Positions 33,413 to 41,710 of a stretch of DNA of 64,000 nucleotides are shown in pieces. Source of the stretch: Bacteroides acidifaciens (GTDB taxonomy: Bacteria; Bacteroidota; Bacteroidia; Bacteroidales; Bacteroidaceae); the NCBI RefSeq assembly GCF_903181435.1, contig NZ_CAEUHO010000001.1, positions 2,852,001 to 2,916,000 of the forward strand, in the 5' to 3' direction. How positions within the stretch are numbered: position 1 is the stretch's first letter; every line of letters starts with the position of its first letter. A program made the translations under genes and the position numbers. The notes under the pieces were generated by a model, which was not told the DNA's origin, searched no databases, and was given only the letters and a program-made list of their open reading frames with translations.

Positions 33413-34876
33413 TTACTTGTAATTAATCTCAATCTTGCTGTCTATATTATCCGTTTGCTGCAATCTGCTCTTATCTTTCACAGTCAAACGGATATCCTGC
33501 AACTGGAAATTCTTTCCATACGTTATTTTTCCGACAGATTCGACTTCTGCGTCAATGTTGGACAGATAGAAGTTCTCGATACGATGATTTTCATTCCAGC
33601 CCGAGGCAGAGATGAAACGTTTCGCTCCGTCTGCTTTCACATGCGAGAAATATACATTGCGGAAATAAGGATAGCCTTTTTCCTTCGGTTCAACAGGAGT
33701 CAGCATCGTAGTCCAGTGTGCGGGGATTTCTTTTCCTTCGTACTCTTTGGGTAAGGCAGAATAGCTATATTTCGGGTTCCAGTTCAAGTCGACAGCCAGG
33801 ATACGGGTTACGCTATCAGCCTCAACACGCGTCATATAAATATTCTCAACCGTTCCGCCACGGTTCATGGACGATTTCAAGCGTAGGGCAGTGCCCGTGC
33901 CACAGGCTTTGAGGTCATATGCCAGTACGTTACGGATAGAGCCGGAAGTTTCACTTCCGCAAGTCAGTAATCCTGCGCCTTTGCGGGCGATGCAGTTGCG
34001 GACTACCACATTCTCCGTAGGACGGTTCACACGCAAACCGTCTGCATCACGACCTGCCTTGATACAGATATTGTCATCATTGCAATCTACGTCACAGTTT
34101 TCTATCAGAATATTGGTAGACGAGTCAATGTCGATGCCGTCCGTGCTCGGGCCGTGTCCGCCTACATTATTATTAATGGTAAGTCCGCTCACCGAACAAT
34201 GGTCTGAATAGAGTATTTGGCAAGCCCAAAATCCGGTACGTACCAATGTAAAGTCCTTCAGAGTGACATGCTTGCTATTGGAAACGAGGATTCCCCGTAC
34301 CCGCTTGCAGTCGTAGTCCACAATCCAGCGCAAGTTCTTTTTTTCGTACTCTTCGCGCATTGTCCAGTATTTATCCCAAAACACCTTTCCACGGCAATCA
34401 ATAAAGCCTTCGCCCGTCAGGGCGGCATTTTCCGCATCCATGATATTGATAACAGCCGAAGGCCAGGTCATCTCAATACCGGCGATACGGGAAGGAAATT
34501 CCGGATAATCCTCTATGTCCTCACTTGCGAGTAAGGTTGTGCCTTTGCTAAGATGCAGGTTTACTCCGCTCTTGATAAACAGGGCGCCTATCTTATAATA
34601 TCCCGGGGCAATAGTCACCGTTCCCCCACCCTGCCGGTGACAAGCGTCAATGGCAGCTTGAATGGCGCGGGTGCTAAACGTAGAGGTGTCATTCCGTAGT
34701 CCGAACTTCCCGGCATCCCATGCTGTGTTTCCCGGAGTTGTTTGCGCTCCTACCTGATTAGCCCACGACAAATCCGGTTTGGCGGACACACTTCCCCAAT
34801 CATAAGCGGGAGCTGTCTTTTTCGGAGCCGTAAAGCCAATCAATGCAACTAGTACAATAGATAAAAGATATTTCAT
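33413..34876 (-). CDS. Glycoside hydrolase family 28 (second copy)
   Basis: A 487-residue secreted beta-helix glycosidase starting at the ATG at 34876. It has FGLRNDTSTFSTRAIQAAIDACHRQGGG, the catalytic aspartates in STDGIDIDSS and CNDDNICIKAG, and LRLKSSMNRGG. Where most GH28 proteins have a GHG histidine motif, this one has GAGLLTCGSETSG, so the usual histidine is alanine; the copy at 8914-10533 keeps it. Such a change is known to me for some exo-acting or rhamnogalacturonan-directed clades, but the effect here is uncertain. It heads the leftward unit with PL9 and shares a divergent promoter region with PL11. Confidence 0.88.
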   Translation of the reverse strand: MKYLLSIVLVALIGFTAPKKTAPAYDWGSVSAKPDLSWANQVGAQTTPGNTAWDAGKFGLRNDTSTFSTRAIQAAIDACHRQGGGTVTIAPGYYKIGALFIKSGVNLHLSKGTTLLASEDIEDYPEFPSRIAGIEMTWPSAVINIMDAENAALTGEGFIDCRGKVFWDKYWTMREEYEKKNLRWIVDYDCKRVRGILVSNSKHVTLKDFTLVRTGFWACQILYSDHCSVSGLTINNNVGGHGPSTDGIDIDSSTNILIENCDVDCNDDNICIKAGRDADGLRVNRPTENVVVRNCIARKGAGLLTCGSETSGSIRNVLAYDLKACGTGTALRLKSSMNRGGTVENIYMTRVEADSVTRILAVDLNWNPKYSYSALPKEYEGKEIPAHWTTMLTPVEPKEKGYPYFRNVYFSHVKADGAKRFISASGWNENHRIENFYLSNIDAEVESVGKITYGKNFQLQDIRLTVKDKSRLQQTDNIDSKIEINYK

Positions 34877-34900
34877 AATTACTTCTTTTTGTTCACATTG

Positions 34901-34908
34901 CAAAATTA
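34901..34908 (-). promoter_or_regulatory. -7 box of the GH28-PL9 unit
   Basis: TAATTTTG on the minus strand, 24 bases before the GH28 start. Its mirror-image partner for PL11 is at 35047-35054. Confidence 0.5.
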
Positions 34909-34931
34909 TCGCATATCATACAAGAGGACAT

Positions 34932-35000
34932 GGACGGATGTACGTAAAAGATAGAAATTTATGTAGAGTGGACAATTAATAGGGACGGATGCACAATTGT
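34932..35000. promoter_or_regulatory. Candidate HTCS-binding sites in the GH28/PL11 divergent region
   Basis: GGACGGATGTACGTAAAAG (34932-34950) and GGACGGATGCACAATTGT (34983-35000) repeat a GGACGGATG.AC core. They resemble the GGACGATTGTACGCAAAT site ahead of the fimbrillin-like genes near 57000. Placement between two divergent pectin genes fits binding by one of the HTCS regulators. Confidence 0.45.
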
Positions 35001-35046
35001 ATATAGTCTTTGTACATTTCTCCATTACATACATTTAAAAAAGGAG

Positions 35047-35054
35047 TAATTTTG
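35047..35054 (+). promoter_or_regulatory. -7 box of the PL11 gene
   Basis: TAATTTTG on the plus strand, 49 bases before the PL11 start. Confidence 0.5.
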
Positions 35055-35103
35055 CAAGAGAATAAAAAGAATAATAGGAAAAGTCCAAACCGATAAGACA
35101 AAT

Positions 35104-37005
35104 ATGAGAAAAATTACAATCTATCTATTGTGCCTGTTCCTGTCAGTGCCTATGATGACAATGACGGCACAGCCCGGTTATAACTACTCTAAGTTACAGC
35201 GGGAAAAACTGAACCGTGGCGTAATTGCTATCCGTGAAAACCCTTCGGAAGTAGTCGTTTCATGGAGATACCTGTCTTCCGACCCGATAAAGAGCGGATT
35301 CAATGTGTATAGGGACGGGAAGAAAATAACAGATACGCCTGTCACGGTGAGCACGATGTTTCGCGACAAGAACAGTAGCCGGAAAGCGGCTGTTTACGAA
35401 GTACGCCCTGTGGTAAAAGGAAAGGAGACGCATCATATTGACGGCAAATATACGCTTCCGGCGGACGCACCGCTCGGATATCTGGATATTCCTTTGCAAA
35501 AGCCGGAAGACGGGACGACACCGGCGGGAGACACTTACTCTTACACTCCCAACGACGCTTCTATCGGCGACGTGGATGGTGACGGTGAATACGAGATTAT
35601 CCTGAAATGGGACCCGAGCAATTCACATGACAATTCGCACGATGGTTATACCGGTGAAGTATATATAGATTGTTACCGTCTCAACGGCGAACGTTTGTGG
35701 CGTATCAACTTAGGCAAGAATATACGTGCCGGAGCCCACTATACCCAATTTATGGTATATGACCTTGACGGTGACGGCAAAGCGGAAATTGCGATGCGCA
35801 CGTCAGACGGGACAATCGACGGAAAAGGGAAAATGATAGGAAATCCCGATGCGGATTATCGCGAAGCGGGCACTTTTGATAAAAAAAGAGACAGGCTCGT
35901 CAATCAAGGACGTATTTTGACAGGCAAGGAATACTTAACCGTATTCTCCGGTCTTACAGGGGAAGCGCTGCACACCGTTGATTATATTCCCGAACGCGGC
36001 AATCCGAAGGACTGGGGAGATAACCGTGCCAATCGCAGCGACCGTTTCCTGGCTTGCGTGGCTTATCTGGACGGGATTTATCCGAGTGTGGTGATGTGCC
36101 GCGGATATTATACCCGTACCGTACTGGCTGCTTTCGACTGGAACGGGAAAGAGCTGAAAAACCGTTGGGTATTCGACAGCAATAATCCCGGATGCGAAGA
36201 TTACGCCGGACAGGGAAACCATAACTTGCGGGCAGGCGACGTGGACGGTGACGGATGCGATGAGATTATCTACGGTTCATGCGCCATCGACCACGACGGC
36301 AAAGGGCTTTACTCTACCAAAATGGGGCACGGAGACGCCATTCACCTGACGCATTTCGACCCTTCACGCAAAGGTCTGCAAGTGTGGGACTGCCACGAGA
36401 ACAAACGGGATGGAAGCACATACAGGGATGCGGCAACCGGAGAAATATTGCTGCAAATAAAGAGTAACACCGATGTAGGGCGTTGCATGGCGGCTGACAT
36501 CGACCCGACGCATCCGGGCGTAGAAATGTGGTCGGGAGATTCGCAAGGAATCCGGAATGTAAAAGGAGAAATCATTGCTCCTAGAATGAGAAATATGCCG
36601 ATGAATATGGCAGTATGGTGGGATGGAGACTTGCTGCGTGAGATGCTGGATAAAAACGTTATCACCAAATATGACTGGGAAAACAAGAAGTTTGTCCAGC
36701 TTGCCAAATTCGAAGGAGCCCTTTCCAACAATGGAACCAAGGCAAACCCGTGCCTGCAAGGGGATATTATAGGCGACTGGCGGGAAGAAGTATTACTCCG
36801 TTCCGAGGACAACACTTCACTACGGTTGTATGTATCGACTATCCCGACCGAATACCGGTTCCACACTTTCCTTGAAGAACCGATATACCGAATCAGTATC
36901 GCTACCCAAAACGTAGGTTACAACCAGCCGACGCAGCCCGGATTCTATTTCGGTGCGGAGCTGATAAAAAAGAAAGGTACTTTCAGAGGTTATCAGTTCA
37001 AATAA
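35104..37005 (+). CDS. Polysaccharide lyase family 11, rhamnogalacturonan lyase
   Basis: A 633-residue secreted lyase that cleaves the rhamnose-galacturonic acid backbone of RG-I by beta-elimination. After the signal peptide (about residues 1-22) comes a small beta domain (about 30-120), then an eight-bladed propeller with repeated calcium-binding DVDGDGEYEI, DLDGDGKAEI and DVDGDGCDEI motifs. The sequence closes with GDIIGDWREEVLLR and TFLEEPIYRISIATQNVGYNQPTQPGFY, both typical of PL11 (YesW-like). Length is normal. It is transcribed away from the GH28-PL9 unit and followed by a terminator that abuts the HTCS promoter. Confidence 0.94.
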   Translation: MRKITIYLLCLFLSVPMMTMTAQPGYNYSKLQREKLNRGVIAIRENPSEVVVSWRYLSSDPIKSGFNVYRDGKKITDTPVTVSTMFRDKNSSRKAAVYEVRPVVKGKETHHIDGKYTLPADAPLGYLDIPLQKPEDGTTPAGDTYSYTPNDASIGDVDGDGEYEIILKWDPSNSHDNSHDGYTGEVYIDCYRLNGERLWRINLGKNIRAGAHYTQFMVYDLDGDGKAEIAMRTSDGTIDGKGKMIGNPDADYREAGTFDKKRDRLVNQGRILTGKEYLTVFSGLTGEALHTVDYIPERGNPKDWGDNRANRSDRFLACVAYLDGIYPSVVMCRGYYTRTVLAAFDWNGKELKNRWVFDSNNPGCEDYAGQGNHNLRAGDVDGDGCDEIIYGSCAIDHDGKGLYSTKMGHGDAIHLTHFDPSRKGLQVWDCHENKRDGSTYRDAATGEILLQIKSNTDVGRCMAADIDPTHPGVEMWSGDSQGIRNVKGEIIAPRMRNMPMNMAVWWDGDLLREMLDKNVITKYDWENKKFVQLAKFEGALSNNGTKANPCLQGDIIGDWREEVLLRSEDNTSLRLYVSTIPTEYRFHTFLEEPIYRISIATQNVGYNQPTQPGFYFGAELIKKKGTFRGYQFK

Positions 37006-37066
37006 GTAACACATCAAATTAGTATCGTGTTACAAAGTATTAGCACAAACCACGAATACACATCTC

Positions 37067-37104
37067 TTGCCCTTGGTATATCTACTATACAAAGGGCAAA
37101 TTTG
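37067..37104 (+). terminator. Terminator after PL11
   Basis: TTGCCCTT (37067-37074) pairs with AAGGGCAA (37092-37099), extended by an inner GTATA/TATAC helix. A short TTTG sequence follows, which also serves as the -33 element of the HTCS promoter. Confidence 0.75.
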
Positions 37105-37133
37105 TTTAAAATCCGAAGAAATAACTATCTTTG
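37101..37133 (+). promoter_or_regulatory. Promoter of the first HTCS gene
   Basis: -33 TTTG (37101-37104) and -7 TATCTTTG (37126-37133), 21 bases apart: a full consensus match. The -7 box covers the more upstream possible start at 37131, which rules that start out in favour of the ATG at 37161. Confidence 0.75.
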
Positions 37134-37160
37134 CCTGCATATAACACATATAAATCCACT

Positions 37161-40100
37161 ATGAAAAAGAATACATGGCTTATATTCTCGCTTTTATTTC
37201 TTTATCTGTATCCACTGTCCGCTTCTGTCGAAATCCGTTCGAACAAGCTGACTACCGGAGACGGGTTGGCTAATAATTCTATCCGCTACATGATGCAGGA
37301 TAGTAAAGGATTTATCTGGTTGGGGACTCTCAACGGATTAAGTTATTATGACGGTAACTCTTTCGTCAATATCTATCCGGACATCAATAATCCGCTTTCC
37401 CTCGCCGACTCCCGCATCCGCAGCATGGAAGAAGACCCGAACGGCTTTATGTGGATTTCGACGATTTCCTCATTTATCAGTTGCTATGATTTGCGTCACG
37501 GCTGTTTCGTTGACTTCACAGGCAAGGGGGAGTATAAGGAGAACTATTCCAAATTCATCATCGCTTCCGACAATTCCATCTGGTTATGGCACAATCAGAA
37601 CGGATGCCGCCGAATCGTTTATCAGGATGGCAAATTTTCATCGCAAGCGTACAAAAAAGAATCGGGCACTCTGCCGTCCGACAGGGTACAGTTCGTCCTG
37701 GAAAGTGCCAAAGGAGAAGTATGGATTGGTACAGACAAGGGACTGTTGAAGTATCACAACGGACAGATAGCCAACCTAGACCCGCAAGGACAAAAATGGG
37801 AACATATCAACTCGTATGACCAATATACCTGTATCATCACCAATAAGAATGAAATCTACCGTCACACTTATTCTGCGGACAAACTGGAAAAGGTAGCGTC
37901 ACTGGCGGAAAGTTTCGATGATGCAAGCCACGTCACAGGCAGCTTCCTCTTACAAGACAAATGGGTATTGTTCACAGCCAACGGCAGCTATATATTGGAT
38001 ATCCCCACCGGAAAACTAAGCCGCTATTCCGAACTGAACATCAAGAACGGTGCCGTCACCCGCGACAACAAGAAAAACGTATGGGTACACAACTATACCG
38101 GAGATATCTGGTATGTCAACATAACCACGGGGGAAATCAAACCTTTCCGGTTCCTTTCTTCCAAACATATCGGGTACATTGACGTGGAACGTTACAGCAT
38201 CGTGCATGACTCACGGGATATTCTTTGGATATCGACTTACGGCAACGGACTTTATGCTTATGAGTTATCGACCGGCAATTTGCAGCACTTCACCTTTGAA
38301 GTCAACCAGTCCAGCCATATCAACTCCAATTATCTCCAGTTTGTAATGGAAGACCGTTCCGGCGGCATTTGGGTAAGCTCCGAGTTTTCGGGATTATCCC
38401 ATCTGGAGATTCTGAACAAAGGCACGCAACGCCTTCACCCCAGCGGTGAAAACAGTTCCGACCGCTCCAATACCATCCGTATGCTCTTCCAGGCTCAAAA
38501 CGGTAGTATCTACATGGCAAACCGCATGGGCAGCCTCTACGAATACAACCCTACCCTGACCAAGATAATCCGGCAGGAAGACTTCACACACAATGTATAT
38601 AGCATGAATGAGGACTCCGAAGGCAACCTGTGGTTGGGAATGAGAGGAATAGGACTCCGTATCGGCGCAAACAAGTGGTACAGGAACGACAGTAAAAACC
38701 CTCATTCACTATCCAACGACCAGGTTTACTCTATCTATCGGGACAAAAAAGGGCGTATGTGGCTGGGGACTTTCGGCGGCGGACTGAACCTGGCGGTAAA
38801 GACAGCCAATGGTTACGAGTTCAAGCATTTCTTGCAGGATAATTACGGCGAGAAGCGTATCCGCGTCATCGAAGAGGACAAGAACGGGCGCATGTGGGTA
38901 GGAACCAATAACGGTATCTACATCTTCCACCCCGATTCACTGATTGCTTCGCCCAAGAATTATGTGATATACAATCATGCCAACGGCACATTTCCCAGCA
39001 ACGAGATACGTTGCCTGATGAACGACGATAAAGGCAATATGTGGATTGGGACTTCCGGCGCCGGATTTGCGGTCTGCCGTCCGGAAGACAATTATCAACA
39101 TCTGACGTTCGACTGTTATGATATAAAAGACGGATTATCCAATGCCGTGGTGCAGTCTATTGTCCAGGACAAAGACAATAAGATGTGGATTGCCACCGAA
39201 TACGGAATCTCCCGCTTCACTCCGGCAACCAGACAAATCGAGAATCATTTCTTTTCCTCTTATACTTTAGGAAATGTATATAGCGAGAACACTGCCTGCG
39301 TCAGCAACAACGGTTATCTGCTGTTCGGAACGAACTACGGGCTGGTGGTACTGGATGCCAACAAGATAGAGAACCTCGACAAACCTGCTTCCGTCATCTT
39401 CACCGGACTTCAAATCAACGGCGCGCATATGCTTCCGGGCGTAGAAGATTCGCCTTTGCAGGAAGCAATGCCTTATATCAACGAACTGAATCTGAAATAT
39501 TATCAGAGTTCGTTCGTTATCTCTTTCTCCACTTTCAACTATCTCGACGGCATATCCAAATACTCTTACTGCCTTCCGCCCTACGATACGGAATGGAGTT
39601 CGCCTTCCAGCCTGAACTTTGCCGGTTACCGGAACTTGCCACCGGGCAAATATGAACTTCACGTGAGAGCCTGTAATGCCGCCGGTATTTGGGGAGAAGA
39701 AAATATCATGGAGATTGTGATAGCACCACCCTTCTGGAAGACCGGTTGGGCGTATCTGATTTATGCGATTCTGATTGCCATAGCAGGTTATTTCAGTTTC
39801 CGCATTATCCGGAACTTCAATGCCTTGCGCAACCGTATTGCCGTAGAGAAGCAGTTGACAGACTACAAGCTGGAATTCTTTACCAACATTTCCCACGAAT
39901 TCCGCACTCCGCTGACGCTGATTCAAGGTGCTTTGGAGAGAATCGTCAATATGGGGAATCATTCCAAGGATATGCAGCACTCGCTAAAGATTATGGACAA
40001 GAGCACGAAACGGATGTTGCGGCTTATCAACCAGCTACTGGAGTTTAGGAAGATGCAGAAAAACAAGCTCGCCCTTTCACTGGAAGAGACGGATATTATC

Positions 40101-41507
40101 GCTTTCTGCTATGAAATATTCCTTAGTTTCAAAGACGTAAGCGAATCTAAAAACATGGATTTCCGTTTCGAGCCTTCACAGAACTCTTATAAGATGCCTG
40201 TCGATAAGGGAAATCTCGACAAGGTGATTTATAACCTGCTCTCCAATGCCTTTAAATATACTCCTTCCAACGGCAAGATTGTATTCAAGGTAGACGTGCA
40301 GGAACAGAAGAAACAACTCTGCATCCAGGTGACAGACACAGGACTGGGCATTCCGAAAGAGAAACGTGCGGAACTGTTCAATCGTTTTATGCAAAGCAGT
40401 TTCTCACACAGCAGTGTGGGCGTAGGTCTGCATCTGACCTACGGGCTGGTCAATATGCACAAAGGAACGATTTCTTATAATGAGAACGAAGGCGGCGGCT
40501 CTATCTTCACAGTCGAACTGCCAACCGATGCCGGTGTCTACGAAGAAAAGGATTTCCTTGTCCCCAACCAGCTATTGATTGAGGAAGAAGAACAACGCCA
40601 CAAGGAACTTGCCACAGACGAAAAGGCGGACGAAAAGACAGGCGAAGAGCCGGCTACTCCTACTGAACCATTGAACAAGCGGAAAGTATTAATCATTGAG
40701 GATGACAACGATGTCCGCGAGTTCTTGAAAGAGGAAATCGGACAGTATTTCGAAGTAGTGGCGGAAGCGGACGGTATCAGCGGATTCGAGCGTGCGCAGA
40801 CTTATGATGCGGACTTGATTATCTGTGATGTATTGATGCCGGGCATGACCGGATTCGAAGTGACCAAGAAACTAAAGAACGAGTTTGCCACCAGCCACAT
40901 CCCTATCATTCTGCTGACCGCCCTCAACATGGAAGAAAAGTATCTGGAAGGTATTGAATCCGGTGCGGACGCTTATATTACCAAGCCGTTCAGCATCTCT
41001 CTGCTACTGGCGAGAATCTCCAAACTGATAGAGCAACGGGACAAGCTACGCGAGAAATTCTCCAACGAGCCGGGAATGGTTCATGCGGCTATCTGTACGA
41101 ACAACAAAGACAGCAAATTCCTTGCGAAGCTGAATGATATGCTGAACGAGCATATGGTAGAAACGGAATTTTCCGTAGATGACTATGCCAATCTTATGGG
41201 ATTGGGACGTACCGTGTTTTATAAAAAAGTACGCGGTGTCACGGGATATTCGCCGAACGAATACCTGCGCGTCATCCGCATGAAGAAAGCTGCAGAGTTA
41301 TTGTTGACCGAGGATTTGACCGTTTCCGAGATTTCGTACAAGGTAGGTATCAACGACCCTTATTATTTCAGCAAGTGTTTCAAGAACCAGTTCGGGATTG
41401 CTCCCTCTGTTTATCAGAAGAACGGTGGTAAAGCTCCGGCTTCTATTGATACATCGGACGATACGGAGCAATCTGCCAAGGAAGAGAGCAATGAAACGGA
41501 TGCCTGA
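37161..41507 (+). CDS. Hybrid two-component system regulator (HTCS), first copy
   Basis: A 1,448-residue one-protein signalling system of the Bacteroides type: signal peptide, a periplasmic double propeller of Reg_prop repeats (GFIWLGTLNGLSYYDG, MWLGTFGGGLNLA, MWVGTNNGIYIF) and a Y_Y_Y domain ending near residue 860. A membrane segment (WAYLIYAILIAIAGYFSF) follows, then a histidine kinase with His912 in NISHEFRTPLT and an ATPase domain (NLLSNAFKYTPSNG). A receiver domain (Asp1223 in ICDVLMPG) and an AraC-type output domain (GRTVFYKKVRGVTGYSPNEYLRVIRMKKAAELL) end the protein. All key residues are present. It sits between PL11 and the GH2-esterase-SusCD genes, which it probably activates on sensing an RG-I oligosaccharide. 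Confidence 0.95.
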   Translation: MKKNTWLIFSLLFLYLYPLSASVEIRSNKLTTGDGLANNSIRYMMQDSKGFIWLGTLNGLSYYDGNSFVNIYPDINNPLSLADSRIRSMEEDPNGFMWISTISSFISCYDLRHGCFVDFTGKGEYKENYSKFIIASDNSIWLWHNQNGCRRIVYQDGKFSSQAYKKESGTLPSDRVQFVLESAKGEVWIGTDKGLLKYHNGQIANLDPQGQKWEHINSYDQYTCIITNKNEIYRHTYSADKLEKVASLAESFDDASHVTGSFLLQDKWVLFTANGSYILDIPTGKLSRYSELNIKNGAVTRDNKKNVWVHNYTGDIWYVNITTGEIKPFRFLSSKHIGYIDVERYSIVHDSRDILWISTYGNGLYAYELSTGNLQHFTFEVNQSSHINSNYLQFVMEDRSGGIWVSSEFSGLSHLEILNKGTQRLHPSGENSSDRSNTIRMLFQAQNGSIYMANRMGSLYEYNPTLTKIIRQEDFTHNVYSMNEDSEGNLWLGMRGIGLRIGANKWYRNDSKNPHSLSNDQVYSIYRDKKGRMWLGTFGGGLNLAVKTANGYEFKHFLQDNYGEKRIRVIEEDKNGRMWVGTNNGIYIFHPDSLIASPKNYVIYNHANGTFPSNEIRCLMNDDKGNMWIGTSGAGFAVCRPEDNYQHLTFDCYDIKDGLSNAVVQSIVQDKDNKMWIATEYGISRFTPATRQIENHFFSSYTLGNVYSENTACVSNNGYLLFGTNYGLVVLDANKIENLDKPASVIFTGLQINGAHMLPGVEDSPLQEAMPYINELNLKYYQSSFVISFSTFNYLDGISKYSYCLPPYDTEWSSPSSLNFAGYRNLPPGKYELHVRACNAAGIWGEENIMEIVIAPPFWKTGWAYLIYAILIAIAGYFSFRIIRNFNALRNRIAVEKQLTDYKLEFFTNISHEFRTPLTLIQGALERIVNMGNHSKDMQHSLKIMDKSTKRMLRLINQLLEFRKMQKNKLALSLEETDIIAFCYEIFLSFKDVSESKNMDFRFEPSQNSYKMPVDKGNLDKVIYNLLSNAFKYTPSNGKIVFKVDVQEQKKQLCIQVTDTGLGIPKEKRAELFNRFMQSSFSHSSVGVGLHLTYGLVNMHKGTISYNENEGGGSIFTVELPTDAGVYEEKDFLVPNQLLIEEEEQRHKELATDEKADEKTGEEPATPTEPLNKRKVLIIEDDNDVREFLKEEIGQYFEVVAEADGISGFERAQTYDADLIICDVLMPGMTGFEVTKKLKNEFATSHIPIILLTALNMEEKYLEGIESGADAYITKPFSISLLLARISKLIEQRDKLREKFSNEPGMVHAAICTNNKDSKFLAKLNDMLNEHMVETEFSVDDYANLMGLGRTVFYKKVRGVTGYSPNEYLRVIRMKKAAELLLTEDLTVSEISYKVGINDPYYFSKCFKNQFGIAPSVYQKNGGKAPASIDTSDDTEQSAKEESNETDA

Positions 41508-41586
41508 AAAAATACGCGATAACCGGCACATAATAGTATTTCATTCCCCTTTTCAACGGGGAATGTGTACTATTATCCGAAATTGT

Positions 41587-41683
41587 GTACAAATACCCGT
41601 CCCGATTTTTTCAGCGGAAGATAAAAATTACATCCTTTCCGTACGGTAGTATAGGCGTATTTTCTTTCAATGTACTTCCTTTG
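41587..41683 (+). promoter_or_regulatory. Putative HTCS-controlled promoter of the GH2 gene
   Basis: GTACAAATACCCG (41587-41599) and a later TTTCCGTACG/GCGTA block are shared in order and spacing with the region ahead of susC. The -7-like box is TTCCTTTG (41676-41683), identical to that of susC and weaker than consensus, as expected for an activated promoter. Confidence 0.55.
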
Positions 41684-41710
41684 CAGCAGAACATTATTTA
41701 ATTGATTATC

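Noticed and set aside
37131..37160. Upstream start for the first HTCS at 37131
   Set aside because: It falls inside the -7 box of a full consensus promoter; the ATG at 37161 directly precedes a normal signal peptide.
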